Shown piece by piece: positions 21,377-32,659 of a stretch of 64,000 bases of DNA (the first letter of the stretch is position 1; each line of letters starts with the position of its first letter). The stretch is from Diadema setosum (lineage: Eukaryota > Echinodermata > Echinoidea > Diadematoida > Diadematidae): assembly GCA_033980235.1 (NCBI GenBank), contig CM067075.1, forward strand, positions 30,665,385 to 30,729,384, in the 5' to 3' direction. The translations under genes and the position numbers were made by a program. A model generated the notes under the pieces. That model saw nothing but the letters and a program-made list of their open reading frames with translations, was not told where the DNA came from and did no database searches.

Positions 21377-23966
21377 TCACCTCAGATGAAACAGGCAGGT
21401 GTACAAGTGGGCGGGGGGGGGGGGGGGGGAGGGAGGGGGAGGCTACATAGGTGAGATAGTTTTGAGTAGATGCTATGAGGTGTTCATGAAATCACTTGTG
21501 GTATTCTAATGAACCGAGAGGAAACTTCGTCATTTTTTTTTCAACACTGCCATACACTCATGATTTGAGTCTAATTTTGTAAATTTATGCATTTTAACTG
21601 CTCATTAGCAGTATTACAGCTGAGGAAAACACAACATTTTATAATGTAAGATGATTTTTCATACTTACCATTATCGCACATATACGTGTATGATTTGTAC
21701 AAAACAGGAACAGACTGTTCTTTTTGGGGACAAGCAGTTTAACATCATGTCAAATAATATGGCCTTGATGGGGGAGGGAAAGGGGTTGTAGGACTCATTC
21801 TCTACTTCACACAACATCTCCTCAGGAAATGGGTCCATCTGGAATCCATGATTCACATAATATGGGGCCGGAATTGGTTCACAGTCCTATTTAAAAAAGA
21901 CAAATTGCCCATCTACAAGAATATCATGTTATGTACAAGGCAGGCAGCGCTTTAATTCGATGTAACAGGATAGGAACAGATGGAGTGTTTCCCAGTTCCA
22001 CATGTGACCTTCCACCCAACTGGACTAACCAGGGAACAGGAGATGTTGCAATTTGTGGCACAAATGAGCGTACCCTGCCTGGCGAAGTCACATCATGTAC
22101 TGGGCACATGAATGTCAGTCTTGCAACGCATTAATAGGCCACTAGAGGTGAAACACGTTTGAGAAGTGTAGGACCACCACCTACGGATGAAAAGTCTAGA
22201 TACAGCTTGCGTATCGCTTGGGAGCGGTATAAACCAAGAGTTCACTCCCGGGCTAATATGTGGCATACCTATGGTTTTGGGGGCCACTTGATCAAATATT
22301 TGCTCAGTCAATAATGCCATATGTGGCAGGTATACAGTGTGCATGAGGGCACAATTTATACAAAGCAGGACATTCCCTACGGGTTGATTCCTTGTTCCTA
22401 CTGTAACTGGAAGACAACCTGTATGTCCTGACATTCATTGTCCAGAAAATGCTATGGTTCAGAGTAACTGGCAGACATTTAGGGTTGGTTTCCAAATTCC
22501 ACCCACCCACAAGGTGGGAGGGGGTATGAGCAGTTTGGGGGCACATCTGCAAAAACAAGGATTGATGTTCCATATTTCTCTAATTGGAGAAATCAGGCCA
22601 ACCCTGGATAGACTACTATGAGTATCAGTGCAATATTAATGAGTGGGAAATGCTCTTCAGTTTGGGAATATTTTTCCAAGGAAAGATAAATAAATAATCA
22701 AGCAACTAGATACAAAATATGATTAACTGCATAGAATAAAAATAATTAGATATAAAAAGTACAATAAAGTAAAAATCAACAATCCTAGCAAGTACAATTC
22801 AATTATTTACCAATGTTATCTAAGATCATGGTGTACGTGAATGAAATTGGAATTTTAACGAGGAACAGGTATACATAAATTTTTACAATACAGGGTGAAA
22901 GCCTACATTGTACATGTAGCTTTTCGTAAGTGTTTGCCCATCACAGTAAACACTGCATGCATAATAAACACCTTTACCAGTCCCATCCCCCCCCCCACCT
23001 TCAAGGAAACGAGGGCTGTTGAAGACCATGTGGAGCTTGAAGCATACAAATACGATGACTGTTTACCACCAGGCGGCCAGCGAAAGAGGCATTTTCGGGG
23101 CGAGGTCCCCCGGTTTGGTATAAGTGGGGCCACTTGGGGTCACCTGCAAGCCCTCCGTGGCGGCTGGCCTGGGGGACACCAAGAAGTGGTGATGACAGTA
23201 TGTTGGCAGCCTGTATCAAAACACAGGCGGCTACCCTGTCACTGGAGACAGCTCACATTATACACACTCTCAAAACCACTAGATGGGGGGGGGGGGGGGG
23301 AGAATAGGATAGAAATTATTCCCTCCAGACAGAAAATGGCATTCCCTATCCCCAGAAAGACAGTCACGCAATCAACAGGTCCCTACCAATATATTTTTTC
23401 TTCCTTTCATCATCAATTCCTTTCTTCTACGTTAAATTCTTGCCTTGTCACATGTCACAAAGACGGGATATGAACAGAAAGAATGTAGGCCTATAGATGT
23501 ATTTCCTAACCAGATCTGAATGTACATTGCAACATTCACACCAGGTAGCATAAAGCCTCAACTTAAGTTGTGTGTATTATCATTCCTCATACACGCAAAA
23601 GCCTCTCTGGCACTGGTATCTGGTATTGGCTCAGAAGTTGCAGGCACATGTTACAGTTAGTGCAAGCTGTGCGTGGTGTTCTATTGCAAAAAACAATGGA
23701 TTTTACAGATTGATTTGTAACTTCATGTTTGAGTGCCGAGAGTGCATTAAAATCATGTGGTCCATTCTTATTCAATTGTGATAAGAATGCCAAGTGTACA
23801 TCTGCATTCACAAGATTACAGAAATAAATTTAAATGAGCTGGAAAAAAAAAATCTGAGATATGAACACACATTTTCAAATCAAATGCAACTCACTTTCTC
23901 CTCACATTTCCTACAAATTAAGACTTTTCAATCACTTTTTTCCCCTAACTAGTTTCCTCGAATTAG
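21377..23966. other. PARD3 intron, no supported gene
   Basis: Contains G runs at about 21412-21429 and 23285-23299. A GC-richer patch at about 23010-23260 gives a 192-codon open frame on the plus strand and shorter frames on the minus strand, but none resembles a known family and no convincing splice sites flank them. The patch could be a conserved non-coding or old repeat segment. Confidence 0.35.
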
Positions 23967-24179
23967 TACTGTAAAAGTGGAAATTTTCGCGGTGTTGAAA
24001 TTTTCGCGCATTTTGCGCAACCAGAAACTAGCGCGAAAATAAAAACACGCGAATATTTTTACTTGCCATACGTTCTTGTGCGTGATGTCTTGATTCCGCG
24101 GAATTAAAAACACGCGAAACTCTTCTGACACGGTCTAGCGCGAAAAATTAGTCGCGCGAAAATATCCACTTTTACAGTA
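23967..24179. mobile_element. 213 bp MITE with TA edges, TACTGTAAAAGTGG ends
   Basis: Left TACTGTAAAAGTGGAAATTT plus TCGCG pairs with right CGCGAAAATATCCACTTTTACAGTA. TA at 23967-23968 and 24178-24179 fits a Tc1/mariner-type TA duplication. The interior is rich in CGCGAAA words in both orientations. Confidence 0.85.
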
Positions 24180-27100
24180 TCTAGATTCACACAGTACAGA
24201 GAATGGAAGTACATAGAGCAAGAGAAATAGTTCAACCTTTTGTAATGCCTCTGCAGGAAAGAGGGTGACTGCCGTATCTTTAGTTTTTGTTTGAATGCTT
24301 GAGTTGTGTATTCCTCCAGTTTTTTTGGGTTTTTTTGAGTGACACAAACTTGGCAGAGACGCATATCACTGAATTCAAAAGACCAAATCAGCGACTTGTT
24401 AGAATCTGAGCACTCCCAATTTACCAACATTTACGATTGCCATAACAACACTTCACTGGGGTTGAGGGATTAATTGGTCTCCCAGGAGACTCTGATTGGT
24501 CAGGGAGCAGCTGAGGTCAAGCAAAGGTCAAGGGTTAAAGAAGAATCCTCCCCTCATCTTCCCGCCACACCTATGAAGATCATGTTTCTATACACACCTT
24601 GGGCACAAATTTGCAACAATGCTGCATGTCACAGGGTAGAGAGGCTACCACAACTCAACACACCCTGAACTGGTAAACATGCCTCCAGGGAGTAATCATA
24701 AAGACCTCAAGTCACCAATCTTCACTTAATAAGGTCTTCTTTCATTTTTTTCCCCTCCTTTTTTATAAAAATATACATTGGCTGTGTCACAAAAAAAAAG
24801 AAAAAAAGAAAACAGGGGTTGCTCTTCTCTACACCATAGTTTGTACAGCCAATGAGAAGTACAGAAACGTGATTCTCCTCCACCGATGTACCTCTGGTCA
24901 AAGCCTTTCTTTCAAAGCCATTGTCATCAATAATAAAGTATACAACACTACAGGTGTCAAAATACACTGTATACTGAGTGTATATGTGCAAAATTATAAT
25001 TTTTGTTTGTTTCATTTGTCTTTATTCTTTTCTTGTTAATTCAAAAAGGCACATGTGGTAAAGCAAAATGGCAGCTGCATACGACTCTATGTGGCCCTAT
25101 CAAGCATCATAACTTGGGCAACCTACAGAACTGATATAAGTAAATTTATGTTTACTATTATAAGTTTGCATCAGTCAAGTCTTCTCATGGCATAGATTCT
25201 TTCTCCATCTCTGAAAACAAAGGGAACGAATGTTGCTATGAGACTTGAGCATGTCCCATAGAGCAAGGACTGCCTTTCTACTAGGGAAACTTTGAACATT
25301 ATGGAGCAGATACTCTTGAGGAGGGCTTAAAAAGTTACACCAACACCATTGAGCATCATCATCCACTCTCGACAAAAGTACTCAGTTCACTCAATGGTCC
25401 AGTGGTGCATCCTGTGCTCCTAATCACAACAAAATGGCTGCATACAGAGTTTATAGACTGACACATATCTACAAGAGGCAACTTCACATACGTACAAATG
25501 TATGTAAATATGCTGTAGCATGAGTACTTTTCAACTATGCTCAGGAGACGAAGCATTCTCACACTACAACCTGGACTGCTCAACTTTTGTATCAAATGAT
25601 ATGCCTTCACGTTATATTCCCAACAGGAAGTGCTATGCAATAATAAAGGCAGCTCCTTAACCCAATCTCAACCAAATTCTGCAATCCCTTGATATACTTT
25701 TGAACATGACTAATCCAACCCCCCCCCCCCCCCATATCCCTGCTAGCAATGGGTGAAAGAATAAAAAATGAGGGATATGTTGACTTACTTAAAAATCAGG
25801 GCAGAGACAGGTGAACCCAGGTAGGAAATGAATCTGTCAATTTGAACCAAATTTCGGGCCAGACAGGGGCGGACCGCTTAAATGGTCGGCAAGCTGGCTG
25901 GCTGGCTGGCAGGCTGGCAGAGTGGTATATAGGGATGCGATCCTGGAAGATTTTATTGATTTACGAACTTGCCCCAGACTCTCCCCACGATAGGAGCAGG
26001 AATTCCTGCCACTAGTTTGCCCATGACGGAGCATCTGAACCAGGGAGGGTTTAATGAATGGAATATGGAGCGCACCAATGAAGGATTCCTCTGAGGGCAT
26101 AATGAGCCCAATTACCGGCAATGACCCCAATTACGACGGGCCATGAGTTGATCTCCATTCATTTATTTACAGCACTATACGGCGGGATATTTCTCCATCT
26201 TCCCCTCCCCCCTTCTCATCTCATTTTGATAGCATCACCAAGAGTCAATTTTATAGCTTCATCACTGCTAAGTTTATCTAAAACTACCAAGCACTGTATC
26301 CCTGTACAAAAATCAGTTTCTTTCCTTTTTGTGTTTGGATGGCCATGATTTTTTTTTTCCATCTTCATTGTCATGATTAATTAAATCTTTGCAAAACAGC
26401 AAATATCACCTTCCCAGAGAGAATGACATTCATCTGACCCCCTGATCACCATGTCTGAATAGTCAGTCATTAGGAAACAATGTCTGTAGGATCCTCATGT
26501 AGGCAAATTCATACATTCTTGGTGCTTCAAAACCACTAGACCACTAGTCGAGGGCACGTAGAGCTACTGTCACTCACATAAAATTAATTGACACTTGCCT
26601 AATAAAAATACAGGACCCTTTATAGCTGATACCCATTCAGGAACATGGGAGAAAGTATATCATGTTTTTAAGTGCCATGACATTATTACTTTCTGTGATC
26701 CAACCCTATTTCAAACAGCACATCATGGGAAATATATCATGTATCTTTAGTATCAGGGACAACTTGATTTCATTTGAAATAGTAAAACGACAAGCCACAA
26801 AAGTTTCTACACCAAGAATACACCATTAATCATTGCTTCTCAAATTATCTCATGCCTGGCATTTTTCTTTCAGTTTACAATATGATGACAGAAACATTAC
26901 TTCATTGCCCTGAAAATGACATCACTTGGGGTATCTGATAGCTCGTCCAGAGACTACTAAATGCATCATAAATTACTGCAAACTAGGCCGTTTCTTCAGA
27001 GGGCAAACATTTTGACAAATTACACCACTTAATCGGAGTAAACTGCTCTGTACTATGATACAGGCGGGGCTTTTGAACAATTTGTACAGTTGTCTTGGGT

Positions 27101-27568
27101 TAACTCCAATTAAAAATGTCTTGGTGGTATGTGTAGTAAAGTGAACTCACTGCACATGTCATTTATGTCGGTGTTTATGTACATTGATAGCTATGATATT
27201 GGAGTTGCAACAACATTGATTTTCACAATTCTTATTTCAAATTTCAAGAAGAATTAACCATCTTTTATTCCTACAATGTATACTTTGTCACAAAAAATAT
27301 TCCCACACTGGGAAAGCTAAACGGGGCATGATTTCTAATAATTTTTCATTTTCCATTGTAACTCTAAATGGGGAATATATTCCTTTTTTTTAAGATTGCT
27401 GGGGGCATGTTAGGGAGCTCAGACAGTCACGACTCAACAGCAAATGATGCTTTTAGACTCATGATTGATCACAAGCGAAATGTAACGGCCCATTGACTTA
27501 TCTCCAGGGAGCAGTACAGACCTTGTTGAAGGATATAGACCAACGCAAAACAAAATGATACAAAAGAA
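24180..27568. other. PARD3 intron, no supported gene
   Basis: Mostly unique-looking sequence with a poly-C run near 25719-25733. No splice-supported exon was found. The part at 25850-26150 is described separately. Confidence 0.4.
25850..26150. other. GC-balanced patch with homeodomain-type cores (candidate non-coding element)
   Basis: The patch starts with GCTGGCTG repeats (25890-25922) and continues into sequence of more even composition, with CAATTACC, CAATTACG and TTTAATGAATGG words that resemble homeodomain core sites. A minus-strand 97-codon frame crosses it but resembles nothing known. It could be a conserved intronic regulatory element; this rests on composition only. Confidence 0.2.
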
Positions 27569-27660
27569 CAGAAAAAGAATGCAGTATAAATAAAAACAAG
27601 GAATGCAGTATACGCAAAAACAAGGAATGCAGTATACACAAAAACAAGGAATAAATGCAG
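27569..27660. repeat. 24 bp tandem repeat, three units
   Basis: GAATGCAGTA recurs at 27577, 27601 and 27625; the unit is about ACAAGGAATGCAGTATACRC plus AAAA. The complement reads as an eight-residue Cys-rich repeat in one frame, a consequence of the repeat and not evidence of a gene. Confidence 0.85.
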
Positions 27661-27867
27661 TCTCTCCCTGCCACTGGTTTATTGAAGGAGTCATGACTGA
27701 GAATTTCTGCAAGATGAAGAAGTTCATGGCAACAATTAGGAGGGTGCGGTACCTCTATGTGTGATGACAGCCATGGTAGGCGGTGGGTAATAAATGGCCA
27801 GAGAGAAGATGGTTTATACTGTGAAGATCATTTTCCCTGTGTGACTACACTTGGTACCTGCACAGCA

Positions 27868-28425
27868 CAGAAATTTAAAGGCCTATCTCACTGGAGAAGA
27901 TGTTGCCGCAACTGCCATGACTGATCACTTGCCGCCATTCGTGCAACTCGAAAGATCAAAACATGGCTTGCGCTCTCACCAAGAAAGCGACTCCAGGGGG
28001 ACATCTGAGACGTCTCTCAACAAGGTGAAAACTTATTTACCCGGAAATCGCAGGGATGTCACCGTGAGTGATATCTCCAATACATCTTCCTACGAACTGC
28101 AGTGGCGAGCACATATCCGCAACATTTCCACATCAGCGCCAATAGCGAGCCATGGCGTCTCCGCAAGGTTGCAGACGTGTCTCAGAGTCATCGCTGACAC
28201 CAGTCTCCACAATGCGGCCAAAACTATGAAGGGACGTCACAGAGATGTCTCTGAGACCAGCTGGAGTCTAGGAAAAGTCTCTGAATAAAATTGAACAAAT
28301 ATGATTCTCCCGCAACTCCCACGAGACCCAGGAAGTCTCCAGGAGAGGTTGCCGAGACATCTCTGCAACCAGCAAGACTTCAGTCGCCACCAGGTTGCCA
28401 CCTAGTCTCCAATTCAATGAGGGTA
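27868..28425. repeat. Degenerate repeat of GAGAC/GTCTC and TTGCCGC words
   Basis: The segment is built from recurring GTCTC/GAGAC, GATGTC and GTTGC(C/G) words, such as CATCTGAGACGTCTCTC near 28001, GGATGTCACCGTGAGTGAT near 28052, AGAGATGTCTCTGAGACC near 28240 and GTTGCCGAGACATCTCTGC near 28350. It is much less AT-rich than its surroundings. A 145-codon frame crosses it (27851-28288), but its repeated RDV/SETS-like words come from the nucleotide repeat. It is probably a decayed repetitive element; its class is unknown. Confidence 0.5.
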
Positions 28426-28597
28426 CCCACTTTAGCTCCTCGACTCCTTCCTTACTAGAAGAGCACCTCTCCCATGCAGTGCAGTGATGAAATCATTGAT
28501 AAGAACCTTACATATAACAACTATCAGTGAATTGTCAATTACACAAACAGATATTACTATCGGGGTGATGACACACGATAAATACTATACCTAAGTC

Positions 28598-28635
<38 letters not shown>

Positions 28636-28800
28636 GATAATGATCACACTAATTAAACTCACAATGATGGTGGACACTATGACATTTGACAGTAATGGTG
28701 AGAATTATACTAAAGATGATGGTGTTGGTGTTGGTATTGGTGTTGGTGGTGGTGTTGGCATTGATGTGGGTGTTGATGTTGATGTTGATGATGATTATAA
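28598..28800. repeat. ATG triplet and GTTGGT/GTTGAT microsatellites
   Basis: A GAT/ATG triplet run spans about 28598-28636, and a GTTGGTGTTGGTATTGG-type array about 28716-28795. Frames through them (poly-Met, Gly-Val) are artefacts. Confidence 0.85.
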
Positions 28801-29094
28801 TATTTGCTTTGAGAGAGAAATTGAACCACAGATGAATATAAAGTGGAGGATTGGGTCGCAGACCAGTGTTGGGCGATGTGAATTAAAACCAACGCCAAAG
28901 TCATTTGAGTTGAGCCCTTCCACCAAATCCATGAGAGAATGACAGGGAAGGGAAAATAATGATAAGAAAAGGTGAAGGGCATGGAGGGAGAAGTTGATTC
29001 TGAAATCAACCTCCCGGACTCCAAGTCATCTCTTAATTCCTGCAGCTCAAAATGCTTCAATTCTGGTAAAGCCTAAGTTGCTCTGGGCTCTTAC

Positions 29095-29199
29095 CTTTTC
29101 CCGATCGTCTACGACATCACACACGACATCATCGACGTCCAGTATTCCACCCTCGTTCTGACTTGACAGGCTGTGGACATGCACCCAGTATTCAGCACC
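29095..29199 (-). CDS. PARD3: PARD3 (Par-3) exon, N-terminal oligomerisation domain
   Basis: A minus-strand internal exon of 105 bp, exactly 35 codons, phase 0 at both ends. The acceptor is ATATTTTGCAG before 29199 and the donor GAAAAG|GTAAGA follows 29095. The peptide has GAEYWVHVHSL, then GGILDVDDVVCDVVDDREK. This matches the vertebrate Par-3 exon with YWIQVHRL, GGILDLDD and LCDVADDKDR. It is the second half of the N-terminal PB1-like domain that self-associates head to tail. The acidic pair corresponding to human Asp70-Asp71, on the interaction face, is kept. It joins in frame to LTAHFDEQDP of the exon at 9996-9741. The start exon, expected to encode about 40 residues, was not found in 29,200-64,000. 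Confidence 0.93.
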
Positions 29200-29340
29200 C
29201 TGCAAAATATGATGGAATATTCAAATCAAACCCATGCACTGCACAATTAATAAATATCATGCATGCTTCTAATAGCAGAAAGTAGGTCAGCAAATTTATA
29301 CACTGTACTCTCACCAAGCAAAAAGGGGGGGGGGGGGGCT

Positions 29341-29579
29341 TTAAAGGGTGTGTACAGTTCTGGTCGAGGTGAGGATTTAGCTTTTAACGTTTTGCGAGAT
29401 ATTCAGAAACCACCATTGGATATCTCAGCCATTTGAAAACCAATTTTCATCAAATAAACACTGAATCCTTCTTAAAATTACATGCTCTTTCATATTTCAT
29501 AAGAGGCTTTTCATTATCTCACTTAGGAATGTTCAAAACATGAATCCCCACCTCAACCAGTACTGTACAGTCCCTTTAA
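29341..29579. mobile_element. TTAA-flanked MITE, AAGGGTGTGTACAGT family
   Basis: TTAA occurs at 29341-29344 and 29576-29579. Inverted ends: TTAAAGGGTGTGTACAGTTC then TGGTCGAGGTGAGGATT at the left; AATCCCCACCTCAACCAGTA then CTGTACAGTCCCTTTAA at the right. The interior is AT-rich with no frame. A G run precedes it (29325-29338). Confidence 0.85.
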
Positions 29580-29668
29580 CCCGTTGAGGACGGACTGATT
29601 TTGCTACAACACGCATTTCCCATAGACACCTGCCCGAGTATACTCGGGACTCATCCTCAACGGGTTAA
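29576..29668. mobile_element. 93 bp mini-foldback with TTAACCCGTTGAGGA ends
   Basis: Left TTAACCCGTTGAGGACG pairs with right CATCCTCAACGGGTTAA. TTAA is at 29576-29579 (shared with the preceding MITE) and 29665-29668. Inside is the perfect palindrome CCCGAGTATACTCGGG near 29633. Confidence 0.85.
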
Positions 29669-30703
29669 TGCTGGCTGGAATATACTAGCACTGCTGAATT
29701 ACCTCAAGGAACTGAATATGCATGGTACATAACAATATTCTTAGGGGTGTTACAGACCTATTACAACAGTTCAGTACTAATTACAACAGTTCAGAGATTT
29801 CACATTTTTGACATAATCACATCGTCAAGTAACCTGAGCACACTTTTAAACCAATCACAAAGTTACAAAACTTTATAAGCTGTTATTGGTTTTAAAGATC
29901 AACAACAAACAAACAAAAAAAGCAAACCATTAATAAAAAACACCAATGTTCACTGACATAAAATTCACACTATAACCAGGGAGGTGCCCCTCCCTGCTAT
30001 AACTGAGTGAGAATAGTGCCTTCCATACCACAATGATGGCACCTTAACAATATGATCAGCAAATCTAGATGTCAAATGGCTTTGGTATTTTGGCATAATG
30101 CATGGTGAGTGAGATTACTTTTCAGGATGCACACAAAACTGGCTACTTGGCAATTTGATATGGCATGTGCTTCAGTGGAACATTGCCTGCATTTGAGTCA
30201 AAGATGTACAAGGCTGTATCACTTGACATCACTCTCATGCACTACAGCAAGCTACATTTTACATTTTATGCCAAGCTTGCCCCCATCCCCCTTTGGGGTT
30301 TTCCCATAATTTGAAGTTTAATCTTTAGGGCAACACAAAGAATATACTGCTACAGATGTATCACTTGAGTATGAAATGAGGCTTCACTGACCAAGATCTA
30401 CATTATTACTGTATCGACACGTCAGATGGCATGGCATTTCTGTGGTCCATTCCTTACAACACAGTACAGGTTGTCCCTATGCCTTCTACTGTGGTCATTG
30501 CCTGTACAGTGCATTCAGTTATATATAGCGAGAGAGTGAACAGTTATCCGTATCCAGGTTCACTCAACCAAGTACACAAACAGCTTCTCATTCTATGGTG
30601 CCAATCAAACCAGCAAGCAGAACGGACATTTTGATGGTTGATGACCAATTCAGGCATTACTCTCAAATCTAATACTCTCCTTGATACTATGCATACCATG
30701 TAC
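29669..30703. other. PARD3 upstream intron, no gene; contains one micro-element
   Basis: AT-rich sequence without splice-supported exons. The micro-palindrome at 29970-30003 is listed separately. Confidence 0.45.
29970..30003. mobile_element. 20 bp terminal-only element with 7 bp target duplication
   Basis: The palindrome CAGGGAGGTGCCCCTCCCTG (29977-29996) is flanked on both sides by CTATAAC (29970-29976 and 29997-30003). The ends are CAGGG...CCCTG like the MITE at 14668. It looks like two terminal repeats back to back with no interior. A second case with the same outer sequence and a different 7 bp flank lies at 48159-48193. Confidence 0.75.
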
Positions 30704-31205
30704 AACTACAATTGAGTAGAACGACCCAAGTCCATGGAAGACCATTTCGAGTAAACTTAAAAAAACTTCATATCTTTTTTGTTTGTCCAATAATATTCTA
30801 TTTAACTGTGATGGGAAGGCAACATTGTATATACAAATTAGCACATATATTATTATGACAATTAACATTAACATTAATTGTGGAGACGCCATTTTGTGTG
30901 ATGGACTTGGGTCGTTCTTTGATTCATATGGACTTGGGTCGTTCTTTGATTCATATACATGATATTCTGCTATAGAGATGAGAGAAGGACGAGAGAGGGC
31001 GCTATAATATGAATGTAAGAATGACCCAAGTCCTTCATTCTTACATTCATATAAGATATAACTCATTTATTTCAGGCACTTCCGGGGGTAATTAGGACTT
31101 ATCATTTACACACAAGATGAGTCCATGCATAAGCTACAATTTCCCATGTCAAACTGAATTTGGCCAAAAATTGGACTTGGGTCGTTCTTATATTCATATA
31201 CTCAC
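30704..31205. repeat. Five copies of GGACTTGGGTCGTTCT in both orientations
   Basis: AGAACGACCCAAGTCC lies at 30718-30733 (inverted); direct copies are at 30903-30918, 30930-30945 and 31173-31188; an inverted copy with one mismatch is at 31018-31033. Three direct copies are followed by TTTGATTCATAT or TTATATTCATAT. The copy at 31018 overlaps a hairpin with 18 bp arms (31007-31052; ATATGAATGTAAGAATGA and its complement), so part of the motif forms the loop. Probably an element with repeated ends or multiple inserted copies. Confidence 0.8.
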
Positions 31206-32129
31206 TTGTATATTGCATTTGATATGTGCCCAGGTACAAATTGTAAGTCCTTAGTCTTACAGTGATTACCATCCACATTGACTTAATAAGTTTGGAGTGT
31301 TCTGGAATGTCATTGGGTAAAGAGCCAAGAAAGGAAAGTCTTTTGCAAAATAAAACCTTCATTGATCCTCCTACCCCTTACGGTTTGTTTGTTATCTTTA
31401 ACTGTTTGTTGTTGTCGTTGTTGTTTTTAATATCAGATGGTCCCCAACTCCCCTGCCTTCCAATCAGATTGCAGACATGCATCCAGAATTATGTAAAACT
31501 TAATGAGGAAAAAAAACAAACATATATATAGGCCTATACTGTACATTTGAGAAGTGTGCTTGGCAAGGGTTCCTTTCATACTTCACAACATTAAAGTAAA
31601 CTCGATAAGTATTAAATGTGTTTCTAAAAACATGCTTAGAGACAATTTTTGTTCTTTGCTAAACTGAAAGGGGTCATTGCCTTTTTTGTTTTTCCAATGT
31701 ACAACTGGAAAACACTTCTTCCTAAACCTCACAACCTCCCTCTCCTTCCTGATAGTGAAAATCACATAATGAATGCTTTTTCCGAGAAAGAGAGCTGTGA
31801 GTCACACCAGAGACTTGTTGCTATGATACCACTTAATAGTATCCGGTATCACAGGCGTGGACCCATCACCAGTCTTGTCATTCACATTAAGTTTAGGAAT
31901 ACAAGGAAAACCTCATCACAAAAACATTCTCATTGGCGGAAACACTTATCGCATGAGGGTTAATGGGTTCGGTTTAAGGAGTCAAGGCTGTTTACTGGAA
32001 GCAAAATGTTATTAAAAATCGCCATTCACATTTGAATTTTATTCTTAATTTTCTGTTTTATGTTTGAATAAGAATCAGTATTGCCTTCTGCATCAAAATT
32101 CAGTTGATCAGACTGCAATCTGCAATGCG
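31206..32129. other. PARD3 upstream intron, no gene seen
   Basis: AT-rich; short frames on both strands lack similarity and splice support. No terminal repeats were recognised. Confidence 0.45.
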
Positions 32130-32659
32130 CTGTAAAGGGCTTTTTACACTTGTAAATTTTTGCTTAGTCCTGTACCAACGGTGGGGCTAAGGGGAGGCCT
32201 TAGCCCCACCGGTGGTACAGGACTATCCTTAGCCCACTTTCTGTTTACACTCCTTTTTGCCGAAGTGGGCTAGCCCCACCGATAATCCCGTACTATCTGG
32301 CCCTGCAAAATAGCAGGGTTAGCACCGCAATTACGGTGCAAAGCGAGTGTAAACAGAACAAAAAAATAATCCGGGGCTAAGCGACGGAGACGAAGTCCGA
32401 CCCCCACTGACAAATCAGAAACGAGGTAATCAAGTGCTGCCGGTGCATGATATTCATGTGGTTTGGAAAGTCCGGGGCTAAGAAATACAACCATACGAGT
32501 GTAAAAAGGTCAGTTTTCTCCTTAGCCCCGGACAAGAGATAGTACGGGACTAATTGGCCAGTGTCAAAAGCTGAAAAAAAATTGGTACGGGACTAACAAT
32601 AGTCCTGGGTCAGAGAAAGTCCGGGGTTAAGAAACACAAGTGTAAAAAGGGCTTAACAG
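32130..32659. mobile_element. 530 bp TIR element rich in GGGGCTAAG motifs
   Basis: Left CTGTAAAGGGCTTTTTACAC then TTGT pairs with right ACAAGTGTAAAAAGGGCTTAACAG. Inside, GGGGCTAAG or its complement occurs near 32183, 32210, 32382, 32473 and 32522, with variant GGGGTTAAG near 32633. TACGGGACTA, its complement and close variants also recur. A hairpin GGTGGGGCTAAGG...CCTTAGCCCCACC lies at about 32180-32212. GTGTAAA(A/C) words are repeated subterminally. It has no transposase frame. Confidence 0.85.

Noticed and set aside
22895..23473. 192-codon plus-strand open frame crossing a GC-richer patch
   Set aside because: No family resemblance, low-complexity Gly run from a G homopolymer, competing frames on the other strand, no splice-site support.
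25837..26130. 97-codon minus-strand frame as an extra exon
   Set aside because: No similarity to Par-3; the three recognised Par-3 exons already join in phase without it.
27851..28288. 145-codon plus-strand open frame with RDVSETS-like repeats
   Set aside because: The amino-acid repeats follow from GAGAC/GTCTC nucleotide words of a repetitive block; no recognisable domain.
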